A DNA stretch of 16,134 bases from Chitinophagaceae bacterium (GTDB lineage Bacteria > Bacteroidota > Bacteroidia > Chitinophagales > Chitinophagaceae): NCBI GenBank assembly GCA_018061385.1, contig JAGOUF010000011.1:1-16134 (forward strand), read 5' to 3'. The position numbers and the translations under genes were made by a program. Positions within the stretch are counted from its first letter, which is position 1. Each line of letters begins with the position of its first letter. The notes beneath the pieces were generated by a model. That model saw only the letters and a list, made by a program, of their open reading frames with translations, ran no database searches and was not told the DNA's origin. Shown here piece after piece: positions 7,659-14,896 of this stretch.

Positions 7659-8474
7659 ATGAACCCACTGGTTAGCATCATATTACCTGCCTACAATTGC
7701 GAAAAATTTATTCGTAAAACAATTCATAGTTTAATCAATCAAACCTATTCAAATTTTGAATTGTTGGTTATAAATGATGGGTCTACAGATGCAACAACTT
7801 CTATCATTCAATCATTTAAGGATACAAGAATTCAGTTAATACAAAATGAAAAAAACAAAGGCTTAATTTATACTTTAAACAAAGGAATAGAACTATCAAA
7901 AGGAAAGTACATTGCAAGAATTGATGCTGATGACATTTGCTTACCTGAACGATTACAAAAGCAAGTGAATTGGTTAGAAAAAAACACACAAATTGCAATT
8001 GTAGCAACACAAATTTTGTTAATTGATGAACAGGACGAAGCAACAGGCAATTGGTTGTTGGATATGCAAAACACAACCGCCAATCAAATAAAGAAAGCAA
8101 TGCTTTGGCAAAATTGTATTGCACATCCAACTGTACTATTTCGTAGCGAAATCATAAAAAAATATCAATATTCAAACAATCAAAAGCATAGTGAAGATTA
8201 TGATTTATGGTTGCAAATTTTAGCTGATGGTTTTATAATTGAAAAAGTACCTGAACAATTGGTAAAATACAGAGTACACAGCAATTCTGTAACAGGTGCA
8301 ATTAACAGAAAACGAAATCCGTTTTTTATTCAATACAATACCAAACGAAAGTTTTTATTGGGTAGATTTCAACAACTCAAATGGGGACTTTTTGAAACAA
8401 AAATTTTGTTTACTATGTTGTACGATGGAATGATGGGTATTGGAAAAGTAATCAAAACATTGTTTAAAAATTGA
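7659..8474 (+). CDS. Family 2 glycosyltransferase
   Basis: Inverting GT-A glycosyltransferase, 271 residues from the ATG at 7659. It starts with the family signature VSIILPAYN (5-13) and QTYSNFELLVINDGSTD (28-44). The nucleotide-sugar/metal motif is DADD (89-92). The acceptor region has HPTVLFR, and SEDYDLW (178-184) carries the likely catalytic acidic residues. It ends with a hydrophobic, positively charged tail with no obvious transmembrane helix, so it is probably a cytoplasmic or membrane-associated enzyme. The next glycosyltransferase overlaps its stop. The pair probably adds sugars to a cell-surface polysaccharide; donor and acceptor cannot be told. Confidence 0.93.
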   Translation: MNPLVSIILPAYNCEKFIRKTIHSLINQTYSNFELLVINDGSTDATTSIIQSFKDTRIQLIQNEKNKGLIYTLNKGIELSKGKYIARIDADDICLPERLQKQVNWLEKNTQIAIVATQILLIDEQDEATGNWLLDMQNTTANQIKKAMLWQNCIAHPTVLFRSEIIKKYQYSNNQKHSEDYDLWLQILADGFIIEKVPEQLVKYRVHSNSVTGAINRKRNPFFIQYNTKRKFLLGRFQQLKWGLFETKILFTMLYDGMMGIGKVIKTLFKN

Positions 8475-9658
8475 AATATTATCACTACATATTAAAAAGA
8501 AAAATTGAAAATATTTTTATTCTTCCCTTCATTATTTTGGGGAGAATAATTGCATTCTTCAACCCATTAAAAGATGAATACGATGTATTTTTTTTCTTCC
8601 CGTTTTATCATACAGGTGGTGCAGAAAAAGTACATGCACTAATTACACAAGCCATAAGCAACAAAAAATGTATTGTGTATTTTACACGTACATCTGTTGA
8701 TACAACCTTCTTTAAAGAGTTTGAAAAAAGTGGTTGTACAATTAAAAATATTTCAAGCTTTACAGACAATAAATCGTTGTACTTTTTCAACTTAATGTAT
8801 CGTGGAATTGTTGCATCTTATATCAACAAACAACACAAACGGGCCATTGTATTTAATGGACAATGCAATTTTGGTTACAAGATTAGTCCTTGGATAAATA
8901 ACAACATCAAACAAATAGAACTAATTCATTCATTCAATACTTTTTCTTGGATTAGAATTCCATTTATTGAATTTATTACAACAACTGTAATGATTAGTAA
9001 AGTGAGAATTGACAACCATTTATACCAGTACAAAGAATTGAACATTCCAGATAAATTTGCTGCAAAAATTCAATACATCTGCAATGGAATTAGTTTACCA
9101 GCCGAACCAATTGTTAAGGATTATTCAACAACCTTGAACGTTTTATACGTTGGCAGAGGCACACCAGAAAAAAGAGTTCATCTTGTTGCTGCCATTGCAC
9201 AAAAAGTAAAGCAAGAAAATAGTGAAATTAATTTCACCATTGCTGGTGATGTTGAAAACGCCATTCCACAGGAACTACTACCCAATTGCAATTTATTGGG
9301 CAACATTCATGATGAAAAACAACTTGCAGCAATTTATAAACAAGCACACATTTTATTGATTACTTCAAATACAGAAGGCTTTCCATTGGTTGTTATGGAA
9401 GCAATGGCTTATGGTTGTGCAATTTTTGCAACACCTGTTGGCGATTTGCCAATACACATTCAACATAAAAATGGATATATTACTTCGACAATTGATGAGC
9501 AAATTGTAGTTAATGACATGACCCAACAACTTCTATCTCTACAAACAAATAGACAAGTGTTAGAACAAATGGGCAAGAACAATCAACTGTATGCTACAGA
9601 GCATTTTGATATTCAGTTATTCAATCAACTGTACAACAACTTATTCGGCCAAACATAG
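8471..9658 (+). CDS. Family 4 glycosyltransferase
   Basis: Retaining GT-B glycosyltransferase of 395 residues. A hydrophobic segment at about residues 13-32 could anchor it to the membrane. YHTGGAEKVHALI is the N-terminal acceptor-side loop, and NVLYVGRGTPEKRVHLV opens the C-terminal nucleotide-sugar domain. The EX7E motif is EGFPLVVME with Glu302 and Glu310, followed by AMAYGCAIFATPVGDLP. The start is TTG 8471-8473, overlapping the TGA stop of the GT2 gene (8472-8474). The frame is closed by TAA at 8465-8467 just upstream and the first internal ATG lies far into the protein, so TTG is the only reasonable start and translation is probably coupled. Confidence 0.92.
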   Translation: MKYYHYILKRKIENIFILPFIILGRIIAFFNPLKDEYDVFFFFPFYHTGGAEKVHALITQAISNKKCIVYFTRTSVDTTFFKEFEKSGCTIKNISSFTDNKSLYFFNLMYRGIVASYINKQHKRAIVFNGQCNFGYKISPWINNNIKQIELIHSFNTFSWIRIPFIEFITTTVMISKVRIDNHLYQYKELNIPDKFAAKIQYICNGISLPAEPIVKDYSTTLNVLYVGRGTPEKRVHLVAAIAQKVKQENSEINFTIAGDVENAIPQELLPNCNLLGNIHDEKQLAAIYKQAHILLITSNTEGFPLVVMEAMAYGCAIFATPVGDLPIHIQHKNGYITSTIDEQIVVNDMTQQLLSLQTNRQVLEQMGKNNQLYATEHFDIQLFNQLYNNLFGQT

Positions 9659-9705
9659 CAACAAAATAGTTTTAAAGTAAATGAATCGCTTGTGAATATT
9701 TCCCA

Positions 9706-9728
9706 TAATTTTTATGATATAAAAATTA
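9706..9728 (+). terminator. AT-only hairpin after the glycosyltransferases
   Basis: TAATTTTTAT (9706-9715) pairs perfectly with ATAAAAATTA (9719-9728) around a 3-base loop, 48 bases past the GT4 stop. No GC pairs and no T-run follow, so it may be a weak terminator or chance in AT-rich DNA. Confidence 0.35.
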
Positions 9729-9903
9729 AAAATTTCTCGCAATAAATATTTTACACATAACTTTAAAAAAGATAATACAATTGGTTATACATAGAGCTTA
9801 AAATCCCAAATCCTTCATCAAAAAACAAATCCAACAAAGCTTGTGTACTTGCATAAGATTGCACCCTTGAAAATAAACCAATCATCTTTAAACAAATACT
9901 ACA

Positions 9904-10845
9904 ATGAAAACAGTAGGCATTATTGGAGGTTCAGGTTTTATTGGAAGCTATAACACTCAAAAGTTTTTAAACGAAGGCTACAAATTAAAAGTTTCAACAA
10001 CCGATATTTCGAAGAAAGAAAAGTATGAACATTTACTAAAATTTCAACATGCAGAAAACTTAGAAATCGTTCAAATGAATGTAGAAAATAAATTAGACTT
10101 AATTAATTTTTTACAAGGTTGTTCAATTGTAATACATGGTGGAACACCTTTTCAACTTGATGTAAAGGATCCAAAAACAGAGTTGTTTGACCCCACCATA
10201 AAAGGAACAGAAAATTTTCTTGACGCAATTCAACAAACCGCTGGAATTGAAAAAGTAATTTTTATTGCCTCAGTTGCTGCATACAATACAAATTTTCCAC
10301 TTCCGCCAGATGACAAAGCTGAAGAAGATTCAATTAGCGAAACGAGTGAGCCATTTATAAGTGAGCAAAGCCACCCTTATGCTCAAGCAAAATTTATTGC
10401 CAATCAAACAGTGAATAAATTTATTGCAGATAACCACAACTTAAACTATGAAATTGTTTCGGTTTCGCCTGTAAGTGTGGTTGGCAAATCTTTATCAACA
10501 AGGCAAGACTCTACTTCTTCTGGCTTACAATTTTTATTTAAAAATAAAATTGCACCCAATCCATTCGTTCAAATGTTTTACGACAAAGACCCTTATTTTT
10601 CAGTAGTAGACGTTGCAGACATAGCTGAAGCCATTTTTAAAGCTGTTCAGAAAAAAAGCAACCACGGCAAAAATTATTTGTTGGCAAGTGAAAGTTATAG
10701 AGTATCGGATCTTGTTTTAATGCTCAACAATCAAGCTCCAGCTGGAGCATCTAAAATAATTTACAACAACAATTTAGCAAAAACAGATTTAGAAATAAAT
10801 TTTAAACCAGCAACAGAATCATTAAAAAGTTTTTCAGCTGAATAA
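9904..10845 (+). CDS. Extended SDR, dihydroflavonol-reductase/aldehyde-reductase-like
   Basis: NAD(P)-dependent oxidoreductase or epimerase of 313 residues. The cofactor motif GGSGFIG is at 8-14. HGGTPFQLDVKDP fits the 'HxAtPv..d..dP' pattern typical of the dihydroflavonol reductase group. IASVAAY carries the catalytic Ser, and HPYAQAK gives Tyr159 and Lys163. SVSPVSVVGKS follows the active site. The substrate is unknown; carbonyl compounds or aldehydes are likely by family. The gene is monocistronic by layout, 245 bases after the glycosyltransferase and closed by a terminator. No full promoter is seen; TAAGATTG at 9854-9861 is a one-mismatch -7 candidate without a -33 box. Confidence 0.88.
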   Translation: MKTVGIIGGSGFIGSYNTQKFLNEGYKLKVSTTDISKKEKYEHLLKFQHAENLEIVQMNVENKLDLINFLQGCSIVIHGGTPFQLDVKDPKTELFDPTIKGTENFLDAIQQTAGIEKVIFIASVAAYNTNFPLPPDDKAEEDSISETSEPFISEQSHPYAQAKFIANQTVNKFIADNHNLNYEIVSVSPVSVVGKSLSTRQDSTSSGLQFLFKNKIAPNPFVQMFYDKDPYFSVVDVADIAEAIFKAVQKKSNHGKNYLLASESYRVSDLVLMLNNQAPAGASKIIYNNNLAKTDLEINFKPATESLKSFSAE

Positions 10846-10860
10846 AAATGTTTGTTCCCT

Positions 10861-10868
10861 TATTTTTG
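10861..10868 (+). promoter_or_regulatory. Candidate -7 box for the esterase gene
   Basis: TATTTTTG is a full TAnnTTTG match, but no -33 TTG is at the right distance and such AT-rich octamers can arise by chance. If used, the transcript would begin inside the terminator hairpin just downstream. Confidence 0.3.
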
Positions 10869-10873
10869 TAAAG

Positions 10874-10907
10874 AGAGCAATCCTATAAAATACGATTGCT
10901 CTTTTTT
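10874..10907 (+). terminator. Terminator of the SDR gene
   Basis: AGAGCAATC (10874-10882) pairs with GATTGCTCT (10894-10902) around an 11-base loop, followed by a run of T to 10907. It is 28 bases after the SDR stop and before the esterase. Confidence 0.85.
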
Positions 10908-10939
10908 AATATAATTCAATTTAAAGCAACAAGTTAAAT

Positions 10940-11752
10940 ATGAAACTAGCATTTTACACTGTACTAATTTCCACATTAATTATTGGTTGTAACAATACAC
11001 CAGAGCTGAATGATCCCATTCCTCAACATAAAACTTTTACTATAGAATCTAAAGAACTTGGCGAAAAAAGAACCATCAATATTTGGGTACCTCAAGAGTA
11101 CACCACTAACAAAGATTCTTTACCAGTTTTATATATGCCAGATGGAGGATTGAAGGAAGATTTTCCTCATATTGCCAATACAATTGAAGCATTAATAAAA
11201 GCAAAAAAAATACCACCAATTATGCTTGTTGGAATTGAAAACACACAACGTAGAAGAGACTTAACAGGATATACAGATGTAGCAAAAGACAAAGAAATTG
11301 CACCTGTAGTTGGAGGCTCAGAAAAGTTTAGAGCTTTTATAAACAATGAATTGTTCCCATCCATTAACAAACAATATAGAACCACCAATAAAAAAGGAAT
11401 CATTGGAGAATCTTTAGCAGGGCTATTTGTAACAGAAACTTTTTTACTAAATTCAGATATGTTTAATTTTTATATCGCTTTTGATCCTTCGCTTTGGTGG
11501 AACAATCAATATTTACTGAAAGTTGCAGATGAAAAATTAATGAACTTTCCATCAAGTGAAAAAAGGTTTTGGTTTGCAGGTTCTAGTGCTGAAGACATTT
11601 CTTCTGCAGCTGGTCAATTACACCAAATATTGGCAGCTAAAAAAATACAAAATCTTGCTTTTAAATATTCAAACGAACACAACGAAAAGCACAATACAAT
11701 TTTTAGAGCCACTAAAGAAAAAGCGTTAATCTGGACATTGAATTCAAACTAA
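10940..11752 (+). CDS. Lipoprotein esterase, alpha/beta hydrolase (PF00756-like)
   Basis: Predicted cell-envelope esterase of 270 residues. The N-terminus is a lipoprotein signal peptide with lipobox LIIGC, so Cys17 would be lipidated after cleavage. INIWVPQEY and PVLYMPDGG match the enterochelin-esterase/putative-esterase family. The nucleophile elbow is GESLAG with Ser158. DPSLWW (Asp182) is a typical family motif, and the C-terminal EHNEKHN offers His247 or His251 as the catalytic histidine. The natural substrate cannot be told; siderophore-like esters or acetylated sugars are family possibilities. No siderophore gene is near. It ends 65 bases before the RlmI start, but that gene has its own promoter. 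Confidence 0.85.
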   Translation: MKLAFYTVLISTLIIGCNNTPELNDPIPQHKTFTIESKELGEKRTINIWVPQEYTTNKDSLPVLYMPDGGLKEDFPHIANTIEALIKAKKIPPIMLVGIENTQRRRDLTGYTDVAKDKEIAPVVGGSEKFRAFINNELFPSINKQYRTTNKKGIIGESLAGLFVTETFLLNSDMFNFYIAFDPSLWWNNQYLLKVADEKLMNFPSSEKRFWFAGSSAEDISSAAGQLHQILAAKKIQNLAFKYSNEHNEKHNTIFRATKEKALIWTLNSN

Positions 11753-11805
11753 AACAATTCAATCTGTTGCACAATGAAGGCTTTCATCGCTCTTTACAAT
11801 ACCAT

Positions 11806-11813
11806 TATCTTTG
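11806..11813 (+). promoter_or_regulatory. rlmI promoter, -7 box TATCTTTG next to the start
   Basis: A full match to TAnnTTTG, followed by C and ending 4 bases before the ATG at 11818. TTTC at 11782-11785 stands 20 bases upstream, the same arrangement as in front of the GT2 gene. The transcript would start at or beside the ATG. This excludes the in-frame ATG at 11773 and the TTG at 11767 as starts. Confidence 0.65.
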
Positions 11814-11817
11814 CCCA

Positions 11818-12993
11818 ATGACCAAAGTATTTTTAAAGAAAAAAATTGCTCAACGAATTGCCAACGGACATCCTTGGATTTTTGGGAATGAAGTAGAAAA
11901 AATTGAAGGCGATGTTGAACCTGGATCAATTGTAGAAGTTTATTACAACGATAATAAGTTTTGTGGTAGAGGTTATATAAACCCAAAATCGCAAATTTTA
12001 GTAAGGCTATTAACCAGAAAAAAAGAAGAAATAAATGAGCAATTTTTTTACGATAAAATACTTGCTAGTTGGAAATACAGACAACAAATTGGTTATGTAG
12101 AAAATTGCAGATTAATTTTTGGCGAAGCCGATGAAATGCCAGCTTTAATTATAGATAAATTCAACGATTATTTTGTAATACAAACATTGTCGTTAGGAAT
12201 GGATGCTTGGAAATCTGCTATAATTAATGCACTACAAAAAATATTTAATCCAAAAGGCATATTCGAACGCAACGATGTGCCAGTAAGAGAATTAGAAGGT
12301 TTACCACAACAAAAAGGTTTTCTATCTGCTCCTTTTAATACAAATATCATCATCAATGAAAATGGTTTAAAGTTTTATGTTGATGTTGAACAAGGGCAAA
12401 AAACTGGTTACTTTTTAGATCAACAAGACAATAGAAAAGCCATACAACATATTGTAAAAGATGCAGATGTTTTAGGAGCATTTACTTATACAGGCACATT
12501 TGAAATACATGCAGCACACTATGGGGCAAAATCTGTTTTGGGTTTAGACATCAGTGCCAGTGCAGTGGAACAAGCCAATAAAAATGCAGCATTAAACGGA
12601 CTAGAAAAAGTTGTAAAATTTGAAGCATTAAATGCTTTTGATGTACTAAAAAATTGGAGCAAAGAAGGCAAGCAATATGATGTTGTAATGCTAGATCCAC
12701 CTGCATTTACAAAAAGTAGAGAAACCATATTAAAAGCAATTACAGGCTATAAAGAAATAAATTTAAGGGGCATGAAGTTGATACGCAATGGAGGTTTTTT
12801 AGTAACCAGCAGTTGTACCAATTTAGTAACCCCAGAAATGTTTTTACATACCATTGAAATGGCTGCAAAAGATGCAAGAAAAAAATTAAAACAAGTTGTA
12901 TTTAATGCACAAGCGGCCGATCATCCAATTGTTTGGGGAATGGAAAATACCAACTACTTAAAATTTTTAATTGTACAGGTTTGTGACAAATAA
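11818..12993 (+). CDS. rlmI: RlmI-type 23S rRNA m5C methyltransferase
   Basis: SAM-dependent RNA cytosine-5 methyltransferase, 391 residues, of the RlmI/YccW family (23S rRNA C1962 in E. coli). The N-terminal PUA domain (about 1-75) opens with the family pattern IAQRIANGHPWIFGNEV. A central RlmI-like domain follows with ERNDVPVRELEGLP. The Rossmann methyltransferase domain has EQGQKTGYFLDQQDNR, motif I VLGAFTYTGTF (Gly220 where the family usually has Asp), LDPPAFTKSR, and SSCTNLV with the probable catalytic Cys. DHPIVWGMENTNYLK is the typical C-terminus. The exact rRNA target in this organism is inferred from E. coli. The start follows from the promoter box at 11806-11813. Confidence 0.9.
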   Translation: MTKVFLKKKIAQRIANGHPWIFGNEVEKIEGDVEPGSIVEVYYNDNKFCGRGYINPKSQILVRLLTRKKEEINEQFFYDKILASWKYRQQIGYVENCRLIFGEADEMPALIIDKFNDYFVIQTLSLGMDAWKSAIINALQKIFNPKGIFERNDVPVRELEGLPQQKGFLSAPFNTNIIINENGLKFYVDVEQGQKTGYFLDQQDNRKAIQHIVKDADVLGAFTYTGTFEIHAAHYGAKSVLGLDISASAVEQANKNAALNGLEKVVKFEALNAFDVLKNWSKEGKQYDVVMLDPPAFTKSRETILKAITGYKEINLRGMKLIRNGGFLVTSSCTNLVTPEMFLHTIEMAAKDARKKLKQVVFNAQAADHPIVWGMENTNYLKFLIVQVCDK

Positions 12994-13016
12994 AAACAAA
13001 ACAATCTGAAGCAGTC

Positions 13017-13024
13017 TATTTTTG
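13017..13024 (+). promoter_or_regulatory. Candidate -7 box for the 91-residue gene
   Basis: TATTTTTG matches TAnnTTTG, 51 bases before the ATG at 13076. No -33 TTG is present at normal spacing, so support is modest. Confidence 0.35.
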
Positions 13025-13075
13025 AGAACAAGAATTTAATATCAAACCAATAAGTAAAATTAAAACCAATCAATT

Positions 13076-13351
13076 ATGGCAACTCCTAATTTTCCAAATG
13101 GATTTGAATCATGGCAAAAAACACATTTTGAAGTTGTAGAAGTTTTATGTCATATAAGAGACCTTGAAGAAAATAAAAAACCAAAAAGTTTTTCTGAATT
13201 AATTGAACGATCTGCAACTGAAGAATTGTACAACCTTGCACTCAACCTTACCAACCAATATGAAGAAGAATCAGTAGGGAAAATAAGAACTAGAAGTCTT
13301 TTTGATGAAATAGAAGACTTTGTTTGGAAGCATGTAAATAATTTGAACTAA
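13076..13351 (+). CDS. Conserved-looking small protein of unknown function
   Basis: 91 residues, soluble, rich in Glu and Lys, with predicted helical stretches (about 14-30, 40-62 and 74-90). No signal peptide, membrane segment or metal motif is visible; one Cys (25) is present. I do not recognise the family. The ATG follows an A-rich leader and a candidate -7 box, codon use resembles the neighbours, and it fills an otherwise empty gap, so it is probably a real gene. It sits 82 bases after rlmI with no visible terminator between, so co-transcription is possible. Confidence 0.65.
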   Translation: MATPNFPNGFESWQKTHFEVVEVLCHIRDLEENKKPKSFSELIERSATEELYNLALNLTNQYEEESVGKIRTRSLFDEIEDFVWKHVNNLN

Positions 13352-13472
13352 TTACAAGAAGATTTAAAAATATTTTTAGCAAACAGCTGGCATCAGTTGT
13401 ACCAAACTTGACGCAATCTTATCAGCTGCAAAATAAACAATGAACTTTTATTTTGTTTCTTCCTGAAATAGG
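13352..13472. other. Intergenic, no gene seen
   Basis: No start-to-stop frame of note and no terminator with a T-run. The palindromic hexamer CAGCTG occurs twice (13386-13391 and 13425-13430) and could form a short stem around a 33-base loop; I attach no function to it. Confidence 0.5.
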
Positions 13473-13769
13473 TTGACTACAAATCAATCAAAAATAGAGA
13501 TTAAAAAACAAGTCATTGACGAGTATTTAACTCAAGAAATTGGCTATCGGCAACTTAGAAAAAAGTATGGAGTGAGCAGAACTACCATTAAGAAATGGGT
13601 GATGACTCATCAAGGAATTCATAACCTCCCTCCTACAACACTTAAGCAGAAATATTATCATTCCAGTATGAACAGTGACCCCAAAAACCTGCATCTGAAG
13701 TGGTGAAAAACAATGAGGCTCTTCAACAAAATGGACCTCAAATTTTAGATTTTGTCATATTGAACTTTT
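13473..13769 (+). pseudogene. Frameshifted remnant of an IS3-type transposase orfA
   Basis: The first frame (13473-13706, TTG start, no ATG) encodes a helix-turn-helix: IEIKKQVIDEYL, then GYRQLRKKYGVSRTTIKKW at about residues 23-41, the DNA-binding part of IS3-family OrfA proteins. It runs into TGA at 13704. The frame one base back continues across the stop (from about 13697) with SEVVKNNEALQQ, which resembles the helical leucine-zipper linker of OrfA, then stops at 13769. No DDE transposase (orfB) and no terminal inverted repeats are seen. It is a decayed insertion-sequence fragment, marking the start of the less stable right part of the window. Confidence 0.65.
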
Positions 13770-14052
13770 AGAAACATAAACAAATGCTTTTTTAGGCAGT
13801 GCATTTTCACAAAAGTCTAAACAACTTCATTTAGAAAGTAACAAACTAAAAGTCTTATTCTATAAATTTTAAGGCAGATAAAATGAAGTATAAATTACTC
13901 AACTTAACATTCATTATAAATTTTACATATATTTTTTTGAGTAATGGGAGGAATAAAAGTAACTGAAAGAATTAATTTTATTAGATAATAATTGTAGTGC
14001 AAAAACAATTTAGCAGAATTATCCATTTAAAAAAATTTTTTGAATAAACATT
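13770..14052. other. Intergenic, no gene seen
   Basis: Very AT-rich stretch between the transposase remnant and the DUF2975 operon. It holds a 9-bp inverted repeat ACTTCATTT/AAATGAAGT (13824-13832 and 13881-13889) and an 8-base direct repeat AAAAGTCT, both near chance level. No coding frame with recognisable protein content was found on either strand. Confidence 0.5.
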
Positions 14053-14079
14053 ATTATTTATTGTTTATCAATAAATAAT
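14053..14079. promoter_or_regulatory. Inverted repeat over the -33 box (candidate operator)
   Basis: ATTATTTATTG and CAATAAATAAT are perfect 11-bp arms around TTTAT. The right end of the left arm contains the TTG of the -33 box (14061-14063), so a dimeric protein bound here would block the promoter. The Xre-type regulator encoded second in the operon is the obvious candidate for binding; this is inference. Confidence 0.55.
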
Positions 14080-14090
14080 TGTTACTTTTG
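14061..14090 (+). promoter_or_regulatory. Promoter of the DUF2975/Xre operon
   Basis: TTG (14061-14063), 19 bases, then TACTTTTG (14083-14090): a complete match to the Bacteroidota TTG-N19-TAnnTTTG pattern and the best promoter in the window. Start would be near 14097, with a 16-nt A-rich leader to ATG 14113. Confidence 0.75.
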
Positions 14091-14112
14091 TGAAATAATT
14101 AAATTTTAAAAA

Positions 14113-14649
14113 ATGACAAAAACAAACAACATTGTATTTAAAAGCTTGCACATTATTGCCTGGATTATTTTCGTTGGCTTGAGTATTGAAGCTGGGGGAT
14201 TGATTGTTAATTTTATTTTTAGTTTGTACAAACCAGAATTTGTACAAAATTTATATCAAAAGCTAGATTTAAGTGAAATGTACAATCGCAACCAATGGGC
14301 ATTCTTCGGTATGTATAGTTTTATTTTATTTATTTCAATTTTAAAGGCCTACCTTTTTTATTTGGTAATTGCACTAATTAGCAAATTAAATTTATTAAAA
14401 CCCTTTAATAGTTTTGTTGCAGTACAAATTACAAAAATTAGTTATTACACATTTTCTATTGGACTTTTAAGTTATATAGGTAAACAAATAGCTAAAGATT
14501 TGGCACACTATGGTTATGCAATTGAAAAACTAAACGAATTTTGGGCCGATAGCCAAGCTTTTATTTTAATGGCTGCTGTAATTTATATTATTGCAACAAT
14601 ATTTTCAAAAGGTATTGAATTACAAAACGAAAACGATTTAACTGTATAA
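14113..14649 (+). CDS. DUF2975 family membrane protein
   Basis: 178 residues with four predicted transmembrane helices (about 8-34, 62-88, 103-124 and 148-166). The ending GIELQNENDLTV is the characteristic DUF2975 C-terminus. The function of the family is not known to me. It is regularly found next to a small Xre/Cro-type regulator, as in the Bacillus yoaS-yozG pair, and here that regulator starts 3 bases after its stop. The two are therefore one transcription unit from the promoter at 14061-14090. It lies in the inner membrane and may sense or relay a membrane-related signal; that is conjecture from the pairing. Confidence 0.82.
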   Translation: MTKTNNIVFKSLHIIAWIIFVGLSIEAGGLIVNFIFSLYKPEFVQNLYQKLDLSEMYNRNQWAFFGMYSFILFISILKAYLFYLVIALISKLNLLKPFNSFVAVQITKISYYTFSIGLLSYIGKQIAKDLAHYGYAIEKLNEFWADSQAFILMAAVIYIIATIFSKGIELQNENDLTV

Positions 14650-14652
14650 GCC

Positions 14653-14865
14653 ATGCCAATAATAGTAAACTTAGATGTGATGATGGCAAGGCGAAAAATG
14701 TCGCTAAATGAGCTTTCAGAAAAAGTTGATTTAACACTTTCCAATCTTTCCATTCTCAAAACAGGAAAAGCAAAAGCAATTCGGTTTAGCACATTAGAAG
14801 CAATTTGCAAGGTATTGAATTGCCAACCTGCCGATATTCTTGAATTTGTAGATGACTCAAAATAA
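14653..14865 (+). CDS. Small Xre-family transcriptional regulator (YozG-like)
   Basis: 70-residue single-domain helix-turn-helix protein. MARRKMSLNELSEKV and LTLSNLSILKTGKAKAIRF form the HTH helices, and TLEAICKVLNCQPADILEF is the conserved C-terminal part of Xre domains. There is no effector or dimerisation domain beyond the HTH. It follows the DUF2975 gene with a 3-base gap, implying translational coupling. The inverted repeat over the operon promoter makes autorepression likely. The gene ends 29 bases before the residual end of the DUF2249 pseudogene on the other strand. Confidence 0.88.
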   Translation: MPIIVNLDVMMARRKMSLNELSEKVDLTLSNLSILKTGKAKAIRFSTLEAICKVLNCQPADILEFVDDSK

Positions 14866-14896
14866 AAGAGGCTGTTTATTCTTTTATTTTAACTAC

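Noticed and set aside
11767..11817. Longer rlmI with start at 11767
   Set aside because: A full TATCTTTG box lies inside this extension and the family normally starts close to the PUA-domain pattern at 11818.
13384..13437. Third copy of the fusA-leader element
   Set aside because: It shares ATCAGCTG-like words and GACGCAA, but the core GCGTCGCAC and the CTTCAAC arm are absent and the order differs.
13824..13889. 9-bp inverted repeat as a small RNA or attachment site
   Set aside because: Nine bases with a 48-base loop are near chance in such AT-rich DNA, and no promoter or terminator goes with them.
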